This document shows positions 45,999-54,743 of a DNA stretch of 64,000 nt, one piece after another. The notes beneath the pieces are model-generated. The model was given only the letters and a program-made list of their open reading frames with translations. It searched no databases and was not told the DNA's origin. This DNA comes from Alcanivorax sp. (GTDB taxonomy: Bacteria > Pseudomonadota > Gammaproteobacteria > Pseudomonadales > Alcanivoracaceae). The translations under genes were made by a program, and so were the position numbers. The stretch is from positions 1 through 64,000 of the forward strand of contig JAKUPL010000014.1 in the NCBI GenBank assembly GCA_022449455.1, written 5' to 3'. Positions within the stretch are counted from its first letter, which is position 1, and every line of letters starts with the position of its first letter.

Positions 45999-46166
45999 AT
46001 GGGCGCTAAAAGCCTGCCCGTTCACGCCGAAGCCGCTTATTGTGATGAGCTATTGCTGGGCTCGCCTAAATTTACGGTGGCTATGGATGCTGTCCTTTGC
46101 CGGTCTATCCGGACCAAACCGGTTGTAAGAGGCGTGATACCTCTATATATTGACCGGTTAATGTAA
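45999..46166 (+). CDS. Possible 55-residue protein, unknown
   Basis: ATG at 45999, 5 bases after the MobI-like stop, with GAGGAGGG about 10 bases upstream (inside the previous gene). It begins MGAKSLPVHAEAAYCDELLL and ends in YIDRLM. No family is recognised. Its 3' third coincides with a hairpin (46117-46159), so it may be non-coding. Confidence 0.3.
   Translation: MGAKSLPVHAEAAYCDELLLGSPKFTVAMDAVLCRSIRTKPVVRGVIPLYIDRLM
46117..46159 (+). repeat. Nested inverted repeat before the BREX operon
   Basis: AACCGGT (46117-46123) pairs with ACCGGTT (46153-46159); inside, AGAGG (46128-46132) pairs with CCTCT (46140-46144). It lies 84 bases upstream of the first BREX-operon gene and is followed by AT-rich DNA. 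It may be an operator or end the mobI transcript. Confidence 0.5.
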
Positions 46167-46242
46167 TTAAGGGCTGCTCCGCCCACGAGACCGTGCCGCC
46201 TCAGACGAGGAGGCAACACCATCGCCCATAGGAAGCGAAAAC

Positions 46243-46452
46243 ATGGCCGAGATGGAAGATCGCTGGTTATCCGTAGACGAAATTGGCAAGCACCTCGGTG
46301 TCAGCAATGACACCGTGTACCGCTGGATCGACAAGCACGCAATGCCCGCCCACCGCATGGGGCGATTTTGGAAGTTCAAAAAAGTCGAAGTGGATGAGTG
46401 GGTCAAGGGCGGTGGAGCCGCCGAGACGAGCAAAGGTGAGCGTTCCGAATGA
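46243..46452 (+). CDS. Excisionase-type HTH protein leading the BREX operon
   Basis: 69 residues: WLSVDEIGKHLGVSNDTVYRWIDKHAMPAHRMGRFWKFKKVEVDEWV is a complete MerR-like excisionase/AlpA helix-turn-helix. Its stop overlaps the brxA start as ATGA, so it is the first cistron of the BREX operon and probably its regulator. The usual WYL-type BrxR regulator is not present here. AGGAAG precedes the ATG. Confidence 0.8.
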   Translation: MAEMEDRWLSVDEIGKHLGVSNDTVYRWIDKHAMPAHRMGRFWKFKKVEVDEWVKGGGAAETSKGERSE

Positions 46453-47063
46453 CCCAAGGCCGGTATCGCATCTCCTTCACGTCCGGCAGCCTGTATCACC
46501 GCGAATCGGTGAAGTTGGCCGAGCTGTACCTGTCGCTCCGTGACTGGGAAGATGTGCGGACTCAAGCTCTACATGACAACCTGCTACAGGCCAGAACAGA
46601 AAGCACGGCAAAGCGCACCTGTAGAGAGGCGATTGCACGCCTGAAGACGTTGACCGAAAGCGAACTGACTTTCCTGGCCGAGGCAAACCACCAGGACCAG
46701 GCTCACCTTCTGTGGGTTGCCGTGTGCCGCCTGTACCGCTTTATCGCGGACTTTGCGGTGGAAGTGCTACACGAACGGTTTGTCGCGATGAAGCTGGATC
46801 TCAGTTTTGAGGATTTCGATGCCTTCTACAACCGTAAATCGGAATGGCATGACGAACTGGATAATGCCAGCGCCTCAACGCGCGATAAATTGCGGCAGGT
46901 CCTGTTCAGAATGCTGCGGGAGGCAGGGTTGTTAGCTAAGGACAAAACCATAAACGCAGTTCTGCTAAGCCCCAGGCTGGTTGAGTTGCTGCGTCAGAAC
47001 AATCCTGACGAGTTTTTCTACTTCCCAGTCTATGAATCCGATATCAGGGGGATGTCAGCTTGA
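46449..47063 (+). CDS. brxA: BREX protein BrxA
   Basis: 204 residues, DUF1819 family. YRISFTSGSLYHRESVKLAELYL near the N-terminus, TESTAKRTCREAIARLKTLTESELTFLAE, and the C-terminal LLREAGLLAKDKTIN with LSPRLVELL are typical. BrxA is a small helical DNA-binding protein of type I BREX. Overlaps of 4 bases on both sides show tight coupling. Confidence 0.93.
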   Translation: MTQGRYRISFTSGSLYHRESVKLAELYLSLRDWEDVRTQALHDNLLQARTESTAKRTCREAIARLKTLTESELTFLAEANHQDQAHLLWVAVCRLYRFIADFAVEVLHERFVAMKLDLSFEDFDAFYNRKSEWHDELDNASASTRDKLRQVLFRMLREAGLLAKDKTINAVLLSPRLVELLRQNNPDEFFYFPVYESDIRGMSA

Positions 47064-47671
47064 AAAAGGACATTGCCAAAATGCCGATGCAGGAGCGACT
47101 ACAGCACCTGTTTAGCGTGGTTTCCGGCCAGCGGTTCCTGAACAAACAGGGACTGGGTAATGAAGTGCCTTTCTTCATCTGTCCCTACCGGCCTGAAGAA
47201 GCGGTCGAGATGGAGCGTCTTCAGCGGCAGTTGGTTAACCGGCTGGCGCAGGCGGGCATCCGGATCCTGAGTATCAATCTGTACGACCTGGCCGTCGATA
47301 TTTTGAAAGAAAGAGACATCTGGGAGCAGGTGTTGGAGCTCGAGCCTACGGTTTCAAAGGATCAGCTGAAAGAACTGCTACAGGGAGTGCTGGACCCGGA
47401 AGCCCATTTGGTGCCCGCTATTGCGGCAAAACTCCAGTCCGTTGAGTTTGACGTGCTGTTTCTCTCAGGGGTGGGCGAGGTTTTCCCCTACATACGCTCC
47501 CATAACGTGCTCAACAACTTGCAGAGCACCGCCAAAGACCAGCCAACGGTGATGTTCTTTCCGGGGTCCTATACCCACTCGCTGGAAACCGGTGCATCGC
47601 TGGATCTGTTCGGCAGGCTGCATGACGACAAGTACTACCGTGCGTTCAACATCTTTCATTACGAAGCCTGA
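47060..47671 (+). CDS. brxB: BREX protein BrxB
   Basis: 203 residues, DUF1788 family: QERLQHLFSVVSGQRFLNKQGLGNEVPFFICPYRPEEAVEM, GIRILSINLYDLAVDIL, and VDVLFLSGVGEVFPYIRSHNVLNNL ending with FPGSY..LFGRLHDDKYYRAFNI. The start is TTG at 47060, overlapping the brxA stop. BrxB is essential for BREX activity, with biochemical role unclear. Confidence 0.93.
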   Translation: MKKDIAKMPMQERLQHLFSVVSGQRFLNKQGLGNEVPFFICPYRPEEAVEMERLQRQLVNRLAQAGIRILSINLYDLAVDILKERDIWEQVLELEPTVSKDQLKELLQGVLDPEAHLVPAIAAKLQSVEFDVLFLSGVGEVFPYIRSHNVLNNLQSTAKDQPTVMFFPGSYTHSLETGASLDLFGRLHDDKYYRAFNIFHYEA

Positions 47672-47714
47672 GCGGACGATACGATTCGAGGCGTAATCAT
47701 TAAGGGAAAGTACA

Positions 47715-50700
47715 ATGACATTGAAGAATATTTTTCTAAAACCCGTTGATCGCCCCATTGAAGGCGTTATCAAAGCCGACGATGAAGCCAGTCTTCGCCT
47801 CGAAATTGAAGAATACGTACTGACCAACGAAGTCGAGAAACGCCTCGAAGAGTTCCTGGACGCCTACAATAACTACGAAGGGGCGAACGGAGTCTGGGTC
47901 TCCGGCTTCTTCGGCTCAGGTAAGTCGCACCTCCTCAAGATGCTGGCCCTTCTGCTTGAAAACCGGGAGATGGACGGTGCTACTACCCTGGACCTGTTCC
48001 TTCCCAAGTGCAGTGAGAATGAAATTCTCCGGGGCGACCTGAAGCGAGCTGTCTCAATTCCGGCGAAGAGCATTCTGTTCAACATCGACCAGAAAGCCGA
48101 TGTCATCAGCAAAACCCAAATCGATGCGCTTCTGGCCGTGTTCGTTAAAGTCTTCGACGAAATGTGCGGCTACTACGGCAAACAAGGGCACATCGCCCAG
48201 TTTGAGCGCGATCTGGACGGCCGTGGCCTGTACGAACAATTCAAAGGCGAGTACGAGGCCATCGCCGGTCGCCCCTGGCAGAAAGGCCGGGAGCAAGCCC
48301 TTCTGGAAGGCCCGAATATTGCCAAAGCCTACGCCGCTGTGACCGGTGGCGACCCGCAGTCGGCAGCGGGCATTCTGGACAAGTACCGCAGCGAATACCG
48401 CGTTTCAATTGAAGACTTCGCGGACAATGTGAATGCCTATATCGAGAAGCAGGCAAAAGAGGGTGGCCACAAAGAGTTCCGCCTGAACTTCTTTGTGGAC
48501 GAGGTCGGCCAGTACATTGCCGACAACACCAAGCTGATGACCAACCTGCAAACCATTGCCGAGAGCCTCGCCACCAAGTGTCGGGGCCGGGCCTGGATTA
48601 TCGTCACCGCCCAGGAAGAAATGAAAAACGTGGTTGGCGAAATGGGCAAGCAGCAGGGCAACGACTTCTCGAAAATTCAGGCACGGTTCAATAACCGCAT
48701 GAAGCTGTCCAGCGCGGACGTGGCGGAGGTTATCCAGAAGCGCCTGCTAACCAAGACCGAAGAAGGCGTCAATCAGCTGTCGGACGTCTACCACGCACAG
48801 GCGAACAACTTCAAAACCCTCTTTGACTTCGCGGATGGATCGGCTACCTACCGGAACTTCCGGGACAGGGACCACTTCATCCACAGCTACCCCTTCGTCC
48901 CCTACCAGTTCGCGCTGTTTCAATCGGCGATCCAGAACCTGTCGCAGCACAACGCCTTCGAGGGTAAGCACAGTTCCGTCGGTGAGCGCTCCATGCTAGG
49001 GGTTTTCCAGCAGGTGGCCATCCACATCGGCAACCATGAGGTGGGCCAGCTGGCCACCTTTGACCTGATGTTTGAAGGCATCCGCTCCGCACTGAAATCA
49101 CAAATACAGCGGGCGATTATTCAGGCCGAAAACCACCTCGATAATGCCTTCGCTATCCGGTTGCTGAAGGCCCTGTTCCTGGTCAAATATGTCAAGGAAT
49201 TCAAGCCCACGGTGCGCAACCTGTGCGTGCTGATGCTGGATGCCTTCGATCAGGATCTGCCGGCACTTCGCACCAAGGTCGAAGAAGCCCTGAGCCTTCT
49301 GGAGCAACAGACCTACATACAGCGCAACGGCGACCAGTACGAGTACCTGACGGATGAGGAAAAAGACGTCGAGCAGGAGATTAAGAACACAGAGGTTGAG
49401 TCATCGGACGTTGCGGACGAGCTGGAAAAGATCGTTTTCGACTTTGTTATAAAGCAGCGCAAAATCCGCTATGACGCCGGCTCTTCCCAGAACCAGGGGC
49501 AGGACTACTCTTTTTCGCGCAAACTGGATGATCGTCTGCATGGACGTGAATACGAGCTCTCGATCAATGTCATCAGCCCGTTCCACGAGCATACTGACAA
49601 CGAGCAAATGCTCCGTACAGCCTCAACCTATAAGGCGGACGAGCTGTTCGTGCTCATGCCGTCGGACGAGCGCCTGGTGCGGGATCTGCTCATGTTCAAG
49701 CGCACCGAGAAGTACATCAAGCAGAACATTTCCGTTACCCAGCAGGAAGCGGTTAAGCGGATCCTGAATGACAAGGGCTTCCAGAACCGTGAGCGCGAGG
49801 CCAGGCTCCGGCAGCAGGTTCAGACCCTCATTGGCAAGTCCAAGTTGCTCATTGGCGGCGCCGATGTGGAAGTGGCGAATGAGGACCCCCAGACCCGCAT
49901 TATTCGGGGCTTCCATGAGCTGATTTCACGGGCTTACCCCAACCTCCGCATGTTGCGCGGCGTTTCCTACACGGAAAACGACATCAGCAATTGCCTCAAC
50001 CGTACAGACGATGGCCTTTTCGGTAACGACGCCACAGCCCTGGCGGAATCCGAGCAGGAGGTGCTGGCGTTCATTCAGAGCAACAACCGGGGCGGTGTCC
50101 GCACCACCTTGAAGAGCCTGCTGGAAAAGTTCGAACGCAAACCCTACGGCTGGTATTACGCCGCGATTCTCTGCACCCTGGCCAACCTGTGTGCCCGCGG
50201 CAAGGTGGAGGTTCGTCTCGACGGTAATATCCTGGAGGACAGCGAGCTGGAGCGCGCCCTGCGTAACACACACGGCCACGGCAACGTGGTGCTGGAACCT
50301 CAGATTGAGTTCACCGCCTCTCAGGTCCGAGCCCTGAAATCGTTCTACGAGGACTTCTTCGATAGCCCGCCCCGCAGCAGCGAAGCCAAGGCCCTGGGCA
50401 AAGAGGCCGGCGAAGCCTTCCAGGACATGTACCACGACCTGGACCGGCGGATAGCGCAGGTCGACCAGTACCCGTTTCTCAATGCCTTGAAACCTGCCCT
50501 GGTGACGCTGAAAGAAGTCGCCGGAAAGCCCTACACCTGGCACCTGACGGAATTGGGCAAGCAGGAAGACCAACTTCTGGACCTGAAAGAGGATGTCATC
50601 GACCCCATTCGCAAGTTTATGGGCGGTTCACAAAAAGAAATTTACAAAGAGGCGCGCTCGCTCCTTCGGGATCAGGAAGACAACTTTATTTATGTGACCG

Positions 50701-51296
50701 GAGAAGAAATTCCCGAAATTAAATCCATACTCAATGATCCCGCCTGTTTCAGAGGTGACCGTATTCAGCAGCTCAAAGGGCAACTAGACAGCCTAAAAGA
50801 GTGCATCGATGAAAAAGTACAGCAGACCCGGTCCCGGGCGATAACGTCTCTTAAGGTCATGCAGGAGCGCATGCAAAGCATGGACGAATATCAGTCCCTG
50901 CCGGAACCTCGTCGAAAAGAGCTAGACAAGCCCTTCCTGGACCTTATAGATCACATTGAGCAGCGGCATTTGATTGCGGCCATAAATGACCGTCTCCGTT
51001 TTTTTGAAGACGAAGAGTATCAGAAAGTGCTCTCCAGAATGGTGGCGCTGGCCAATCAGAAATCAGCACCGTCAGATGATCCCGAGCAGCCCTCAGGTAG
51101 TCAGAATAAGGGCCAGAAAGGGGAGCAGTCTCACGAGGTCAAGGAATCGCCCGCCGACTACGTTCACACCCGCAACCTCCGTGTCACGTTCGACAAGGCC
51201 TGGCTGGCCGACGAGGGGGATGTGGACCGGTACCTGAATGCCCTGCGTGAGGCCCTTCTGGTTGAAATCCAGCAAGGCCGCAAGGTCCAGATTTAA
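47715..51296 (+). CDS. brxC: BREX ATPase BrxC
   Basis: A 1193-residue P-loop ATPase. Walker A is GFFGSGKS (residues 64-71) after NGVWVS; FFVDEVGQYI is the Walker B region near residue 262, followed by sensor-like WIIVTAQEEM. The C-terminal third is charged and helical. Length agrees with type I BrxC. It follows brxB after 43 bases with GGGAAAG as ribosome site. It is the hub of the BREX complex with PglX/PglZ in current models. Confidence 0.95.
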   Translation: MTLKNIFLKPVDRPIEGVIKADDEASLRLEIEEYVLTNEVEKRLEEFLDAYNNYEGANGVWVSGFFGSGKSHLLKMLALLLENREMDGATTLDLFLPKCSENEILRGDLKRAVSIPAKSILFNIDQKADVISKTQIDALLAVFVKVFDEMCGYYGKQGHIAQFERDLDGRGLYEQFKGEYEAIAGRPWQKGREQALLEGPNIAKAYAAVTGGDPQSAAGILDKYRSEYRVSIEDFADNVNAYIEKQAKEGGHKEFRLNFFVDEVGQYIADNTKLMTNLQTIAESLATKCRGRAWIIVTAQEEMKNVVGEMGKQQGNDFSKIQARFNNRMKLSSADVAEVIQKRLLTKTEEGVNQLSDVYHAQANNFKTLFDFADGSATYRNFRDRDHFIHSYPFVPYQFALFQSAIQNLSQHNAFEGKHSSVGERSMLGVFQQVAIHIGNHEVGQLATFDLMFEGIRSALKSQIQRAIIQAENHLDNAFAIRLLKALFLVKYVKEFKPTVRNLCVLMLDAFDQDLPALRTKVEEALSLLEQQTYIQRNGDQYEYLTDEEKDVEQEIKNTEVESSDVADELEKIVFDFVIKQRKIRYDAGSSQNQGQDYSFSRKLDDRLHGREYELSINVISPFHEHTDNEQMLRTASTYKADELFVLMPSDERLVRDLLMFKRTEKYIKQNISVTQQEAVKRILNDKGFQNREREARLRQQVQTLIGKSKLLIGGADVEVANEDPQTRIIRGFHELISRAYPNLRMLRGVSYTENDISNCLNRTDDGLFGNDATALAESEQEVLAFIQSNNRGGVRTTLKSLLEKFERKPYGWYYAAILCTLANLCARGKVEVRLDGNILEDSELERALRNTHGHGNVVLEPQIEFTASQVRALKSFYEDFFDSPPRSSEAKALGKEAGEAFQDMYHDLDRRIAQVDQYPFLNALKPALVTLKEVAGKPYTWHLTELGKQEDQLLDLKEDVIDPIRKFMGGSQKEIYKEARSLLRDQEDNFIYVTGEEIPEIKSILNDPACFRGDRIQQLKGQLDSLKECIDEKVQQTRSRAITSLKVMQERMQSMDEYQSLPEPRRKELDKPFLDLIDHIEQRHLIAAINDRLRFFEDEEYQKVLSRMVALANQKSAPSDDPEQPSGSQNKGQKGEQSHEVKESPADYVHTRNLRVTFDKAWLADEGDVDRYLNALREALLVEIQQGRKVQI

Positions 51297-51336
51297 GCAT
51301 GCCGAACCGTCTAACCGGTCGATGTTGGGGATAGCC

Positions 51337-53007
51337 ATGCACGAAGCCGAACAGGAAATCCGGGCGCTCATTCGCGGTGGCGAAAGCCTTGCCGTCGAGT
51401 TCAAGAGCGACGTCAAAAGCCTGCCGGACCGGGATCTGGTAGCCTCGGTGGTGGCCCTTGCAAACACCGAGGGCGGTGACCTGTTCCTGGGCGTTGAAGA
51501 CGATGGAACCCCGACCGGGCTGCATGCCAATCACCGCAACCTCGCCGGCCTGCCCGCTCTGATTGCCAACAAGACCATTCCCTCGCTGGCAGTGCGCGTT
51601 GAGGCCGTGGAGCTGGAAGGGCAACCTATTGCCAGAATTCAGGTGCCCAAGTCCCGGCAGCTGGTGTCCACCTCGGATGGCCTGCTGCAACGTCGGCGCC
51701 TGAGAATGGACGGCACTCCAGAGGCCGTGCCTTTCTACCCCCATGAGTTTGTTCAGCGCCAATCCAGCCTGGGGGTAACCGACCCCTCGGCCTTGCCGGT
51801 GGAAAACCTGGCGGTTGAAGACCTGGACCCGATTCAGCGCATCCGAATCCGCAACGCCATCAAGAAGTACGGCGGCGACCAGAGCCTGATGCCCCTGGCG
51901 GACGATGAGCTGGACGGCGCCCTGGGGCTGACTGTGAGCGTGGGAGGCCAGCGCCACCCCACCGTGGCGGGTTTGCTGCTGCTGGGGAACGAAATGCAGC
52001 TCCGGCAACACCTACCCTCCCACGAGGTAGCCTTCCAGGTCCTGCGCGGTACCGATGTCCTGGTCAATGAGTTCTACCGCAAACCGCTGCTGGAGACCTT
52101 TGAAGAGGTCGAAGTGCTGTTCCGGGCCCGGGTGGAAGAAGAGGAGATTCAGGTCGGGCTGTTTCGCGTGCCCATCCCCAACTTCGACCGCCGGGCCTTC
52201 CGGGAAGCCTTTGTGAACGCCCTGGTTCACCGCGATTACAGTGCCCTGGGCGCCGTACACGTCAAACTGGACGACGACGGCCTGAGCATCAGCAACCCGG
52301 GTGGATTTGTGGAAGGCGTCAACCTGGACAACCTGCTGGTGGCCGACCCCCGCTCCCGTAACCCATTACTGGCCGACATCATCAAGCGCATCGGCCTGGC
52401 CGAACGCACGGGCCGGGGCATCGACCGCATCTTCGAGGGCATGCTCCGCTACGGGCGTACCGCCCCTGACTACTCCATGTCATCCGCTCACACCGTCTCC
52501 GTGCGCATGAGCGCAGCAGACGCGGACGCCGAATTCCTGCGCATGATCGTCGAGCGCGAGGAACAGAGCGGTGCAGCCATGCCCATCGACAGCCTGATTA
52601 TTCTGTCCCGACTGCGTAATGAGCGGCGCTTAAGAACGGCGGACTTGGCCAAATCCGTACAAAAGCCCGAAACCGTGGTCCGGGGCACCCTGGAGAAACT
52701 GGTGGAAGCGGGCATGGTGGAAGCCCACGGCACCGGCAAGGGCCGCACCTACACCCTGAGCGCCAAGGTGTACCAGGGGGCGGGGCAAAAGGCCGCCTAT
52801 GTGCGCCAGGCGGGCTTCGATGCCATCCAGCAAGAGCAGATGGTGCTGAACTTCATCGATACCCACGGCAGCATCAAACGAGCGGATGCCGCCGATCTGT
52901 GCCATATCAGCCCTTTCCAGGCCACTCGGCTGCTCAACCGCTTGAAAGACAAGGGCGTGATACGCCCGGTGGGTCAGGGGAAGGGGACTCGATATGAGCG
53001 AAGTTGA
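51337..53007 (+). CDS. AlbA_2/HATPase accessory protein in BREX
   Basis: 556 residues. The N-terminal AlbA_2 (Schlafen-like, nucleic-acid binding) domain has LAVEFKSDVKSLPDRDLVASVVALANTEGGDLFLGVEDDG. A GHKL-ATPase-type domain follows: RRAFREAFVNALVHRDYSALGAVHVKLDDDGLSISNPGGF and RIGLAERTGRGIDRIFEGM. Two winged-helix domains end the chain (RTADLAKSVQKPETVVRGTLEKL, KRADAADLCHISPFQATRLLNRL). The start may be 51337 or 51322. It is an insertion relative to the minimal BREX gene order. The role could be regulation or a separate effector. Confidence 0.82.
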   Translation: MHEAEQEIRALIRGGESLAVEFKSDVKSLPDRDLVASVVALANTEGGDLFLGVEDDGTPTGLHANHRNLAGLPALIANKTIPSLAVRVEAVELEGQPIARIQVPKSRQLVSTSDGLLQRRRLRMDGTPEAVPFYPHEFVQRQSSLGVTDPSALPVENLAVEDLDPIQRIRIRNAIKKYGGDQSLMPLADDELDGALGLTVSVGGQRHPTVAGLLLLGNEMQLRQHLPSHEVAFQVLRGTDVLVNEFYRKPLLETFEEVEVLFRARVEEEEIQVGLFRVPIPNFDRRAFREAFVNALVHRDYSALGAVHVKLDDDGLSISNPGGFVEGVNLDNLLVADPRSRNPLLADIIKRIGLAERTGRGIDRIFEGMLRYGRTAPDYSMSSAHTVSVRMSAADADAEFLRMIVEREEQSGAAMPIDSLIILSRLRNERRLRTADLAKSVQKPETVVRGTLEKLVEAGMVEAHGTGKGRTYTLSAKVYQGAGQKAAYVRQAGFDAIQQEQMVLNFIDTHGSIKRADAADLCHISPFQATRLLNRLKDKGVIRPVGQGKGTRYERS

Positions 53008-53009
53008 TA

Positions 53010-53062
53010 AAATACGTGCGACGCACGAAAAATGCGAGCGGATACGAGCGGCGCGCGTATTT
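53010..53062. repeat. Imperfect inverted repeat before the ATPase-nuclease pair
   Basis: AAATACGTGCG (53010-53020) pairs at 10 of 11 positions with CGCGCGTATTT (53052-53062), and an inner CGTGCG-A-CGCACG dyad lies at 53015-53027. It sits in the 137-base gap between the AlbA_2 gene and the ATPase gene, the largest gap in the BREX operon, consistent with a separate regulatory or junction point. Confidence 0.45.
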
Positions 53063-53144
53063 CCGTGTGCAGCCAAGCAGACATGCTATGCCGCAGCCGA
53101 TCCCGCATTAGGCCAGCTCAGTAACAAAATATTGGGAAGTAACG

Positions 53145-54209
53145 ATGATAGAACGCCTTGAGCTCAGAAACTTCACGTCATTCAGAAAGCTGGAGATCAA
53201 TTTTTCGCCAAGAATCAACGTGATCATTGGCGAAAACGGGACCGGCAAAACCCATTTGCTTAAGGCAGCATATGGGCTGTGTTCCGGCGCTCCACTGTTT
53301 AAGAATCAACCTGACCTCGGTCAGAATGAGCTCGAAGTGGCGCTGACCACCAAATTCCTTCGCCTATTTATGCCTCTTGATGACAGGTTTGGAAAGCTGC
53401 ACGGCCAAGGCGTGACTGATCAGGCGTACCTTTTGGCCCAATTTGCCCATGAGAAAAAAGTCGCCGCAACCTTCTTTAACAACTCTAAAGCATTAGCCAT
53501 TCAGGATCGTACAAACTACGAAAAACACTTGGCTGAAGCGGTATTTATTCCCACCAAAGAAGTCCTCTCCTTTATGAAGGGGTTCAACAGCCTGTATGAG
53601 AAATATGGGCTCTCTTTCGATCAAACTTACCAGGACATTTGTCTCTCACTGGACCTCCCTGAAGTGCGCTCCCAGTTACTGCACGAGAAAGCAAAATGGG
53701 CTATGGCCGAAATTGAGAAAATATGCGGTGGTCGTTTTGTTTTTTATGGAGGAGGAAAGGTTACTTTTAAGACTGAGCATACGGAGTACTCTGCCAACTC
53801 CATTGCGGAGGGCTTTCGTAAAGCAGGAATGCTCTCACGCCTCCTGGAAACCGGAACAATCCAGCCCGGTGTTAGCGGTCCACTGTTCTGGGATGAGCCT
53901 GAATCTAATCTGAACCCCAAGCTGTTGAGGATCCTTGTTCAGATTCTGTTGGAGCTTTCCCGTAACGGCCAGCAGATAATTTTAGCGACTCACGATTATG
54001 TGTTGCTCAAGTGGTTCGACCTTCTAGCGGATCAAGGCAAAGAAGATCATGTCCGGTTCCATAGCCTGTATCGAGATCCTGATACTTCAGAAATTAAGGT
54101 CTCGTCCACTGACGATTACCATGACATCTCTCCCAATCCCATTGATGAGGCTTTCGGCTTTCTCATCAACCAAGAAATTGAAAATGATATGGGGGGGCTT
54201 GGTAAATGA
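53145..54209 (+). CDS. ABC/OLD-like AAA ATPase of an embedded two-gene module
   Basis: 354 residues. RLELRNFTSFRKLEINFSP opens an AAA_15/AAA_21 domain; Walker A is GENGTGKT (29-36). The second half has an ABC-like arrangement: GFRKAGMLSRLLETG, Walker B GPLFWDEPESNLNP (Asp-Glu near 250), and the H-loop LATHDYVLLKWFDLL. A gap of about 130 residues lies between. GC is clearly lower than brxC. The stop overlaps the start of the next gene as ATGA. Such single ATPases (as in PARIS AriA or Septu-like systems) act with a nuclease partner; this pairing is an inference. Confidence 0.85.
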   Translation: MIERLELRNFTSFRKLEINFSPRINVIIGENGTGKTHLLKAAYGLCSGAPLFKNQPDLGQNELEVALTTKFLRLFMPLDDRFGKLHGQGVTDQAYLLAQFAHEKKVAATFFNNSKALAIQDRTNYEKHLAEAVFIPTKEVLSFMKGFNSLYEKYGLSFDQTYQDICLSLDLPEVRSQLLHEKAKWAMAEIEKICGGRFVFYGGGKVTFKTEHTEYSANSIAEGFRKAGMLSRLLETGTIQPGVSGPLFWDEPESNLNPKLLRILVQILLELSRNGQQIILATHDYVLLKWFDLLADQGKEDHVRFHSLYRDPDTSEIKVSSTDDYHDISPNPIDEAFGFLINQEIENDMGGLGK

Positions 54210-54739
54210 AGGTTGTAGCTGCTGACGGCTTTGAGTTCCAGTTCACTGATGCACTGGATGCGTTTGTGTTCGATGAAAAAGATCGTTCAAAACCTACATT
54301 TCATGGCGCTCCCATGAAAGGGGTCGACATAGTCGCCGAGTTTGAAGAGGCCTATGTCTATGTGGAGTTGAAAGACTATGACGATCCGTCCATCTATGAT
54401 GTCCGCAATGCGGCAAACGATGAGCAGAAGAAAGCAAGGCAAGATAGTTTTAAATGGCTAAAAAACTACCTCAAATATAAATTCCGAGATTCTTATCTCT
54501 ATAGACACGCCGAACAGAAAGTGGATAAACCCGTCCATTATGTCTGTCTTCTCACTTTTGAGAATGCCTTAAATGGCCATATGCAAAAGTCATTGAAGCA
54601 GGAGCTACCTGTGGGGAAAGCTTCCTCGCGCTGGGTTCAGTCACTGGCCACCAGCTGTCATGTCGTCAACCTGCAGAAGTGGAACGAAAACTTTCCCAAA
54701 TGGCCTGTTACACGCTTGGCGGATGCTGAAGGAGCATAA
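54206..54739 (+). CDS. Putative PD-(D/E)XK-like partner of the ATPase
   Basis: 177 residues. DIVAEFEEAYVYVELKDYDD carries Asp41, then Glu54-Leu-Lys56: the D-x12-E-x-K spacing of PD-(D/E)XK nucleases in a predicted beta-hairpin. A helical stretch with conserved charge (NDEQKKARQDSFKWLKNYLKYKF) and VHYVCLLTFENAL follow. I do not recognise a named family. Start overlap (4 bases) with the ATPase shows coupled production; pglX begins 4 bases after its stop. Nuclease function is inferred from the motif alone. Confidence 0.6.
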   Translation: MKVVAADGFEFQFTDALDAFVFDEKDRSKPTFHGAPMKGVDIVAEFEEAYVYVELKDYDDPSIYDVRNAANDEQKKARQDSFKWLKNYLKYKFRDSYLYRHAEQKVDKPVHYVCLLTFENALNGHMQKSLKQELPVGKASSRWVQSLATSCHVVNLQKWNENFPKWPVTRLADAEGA

Positions 54740-54743
54740 TCAG

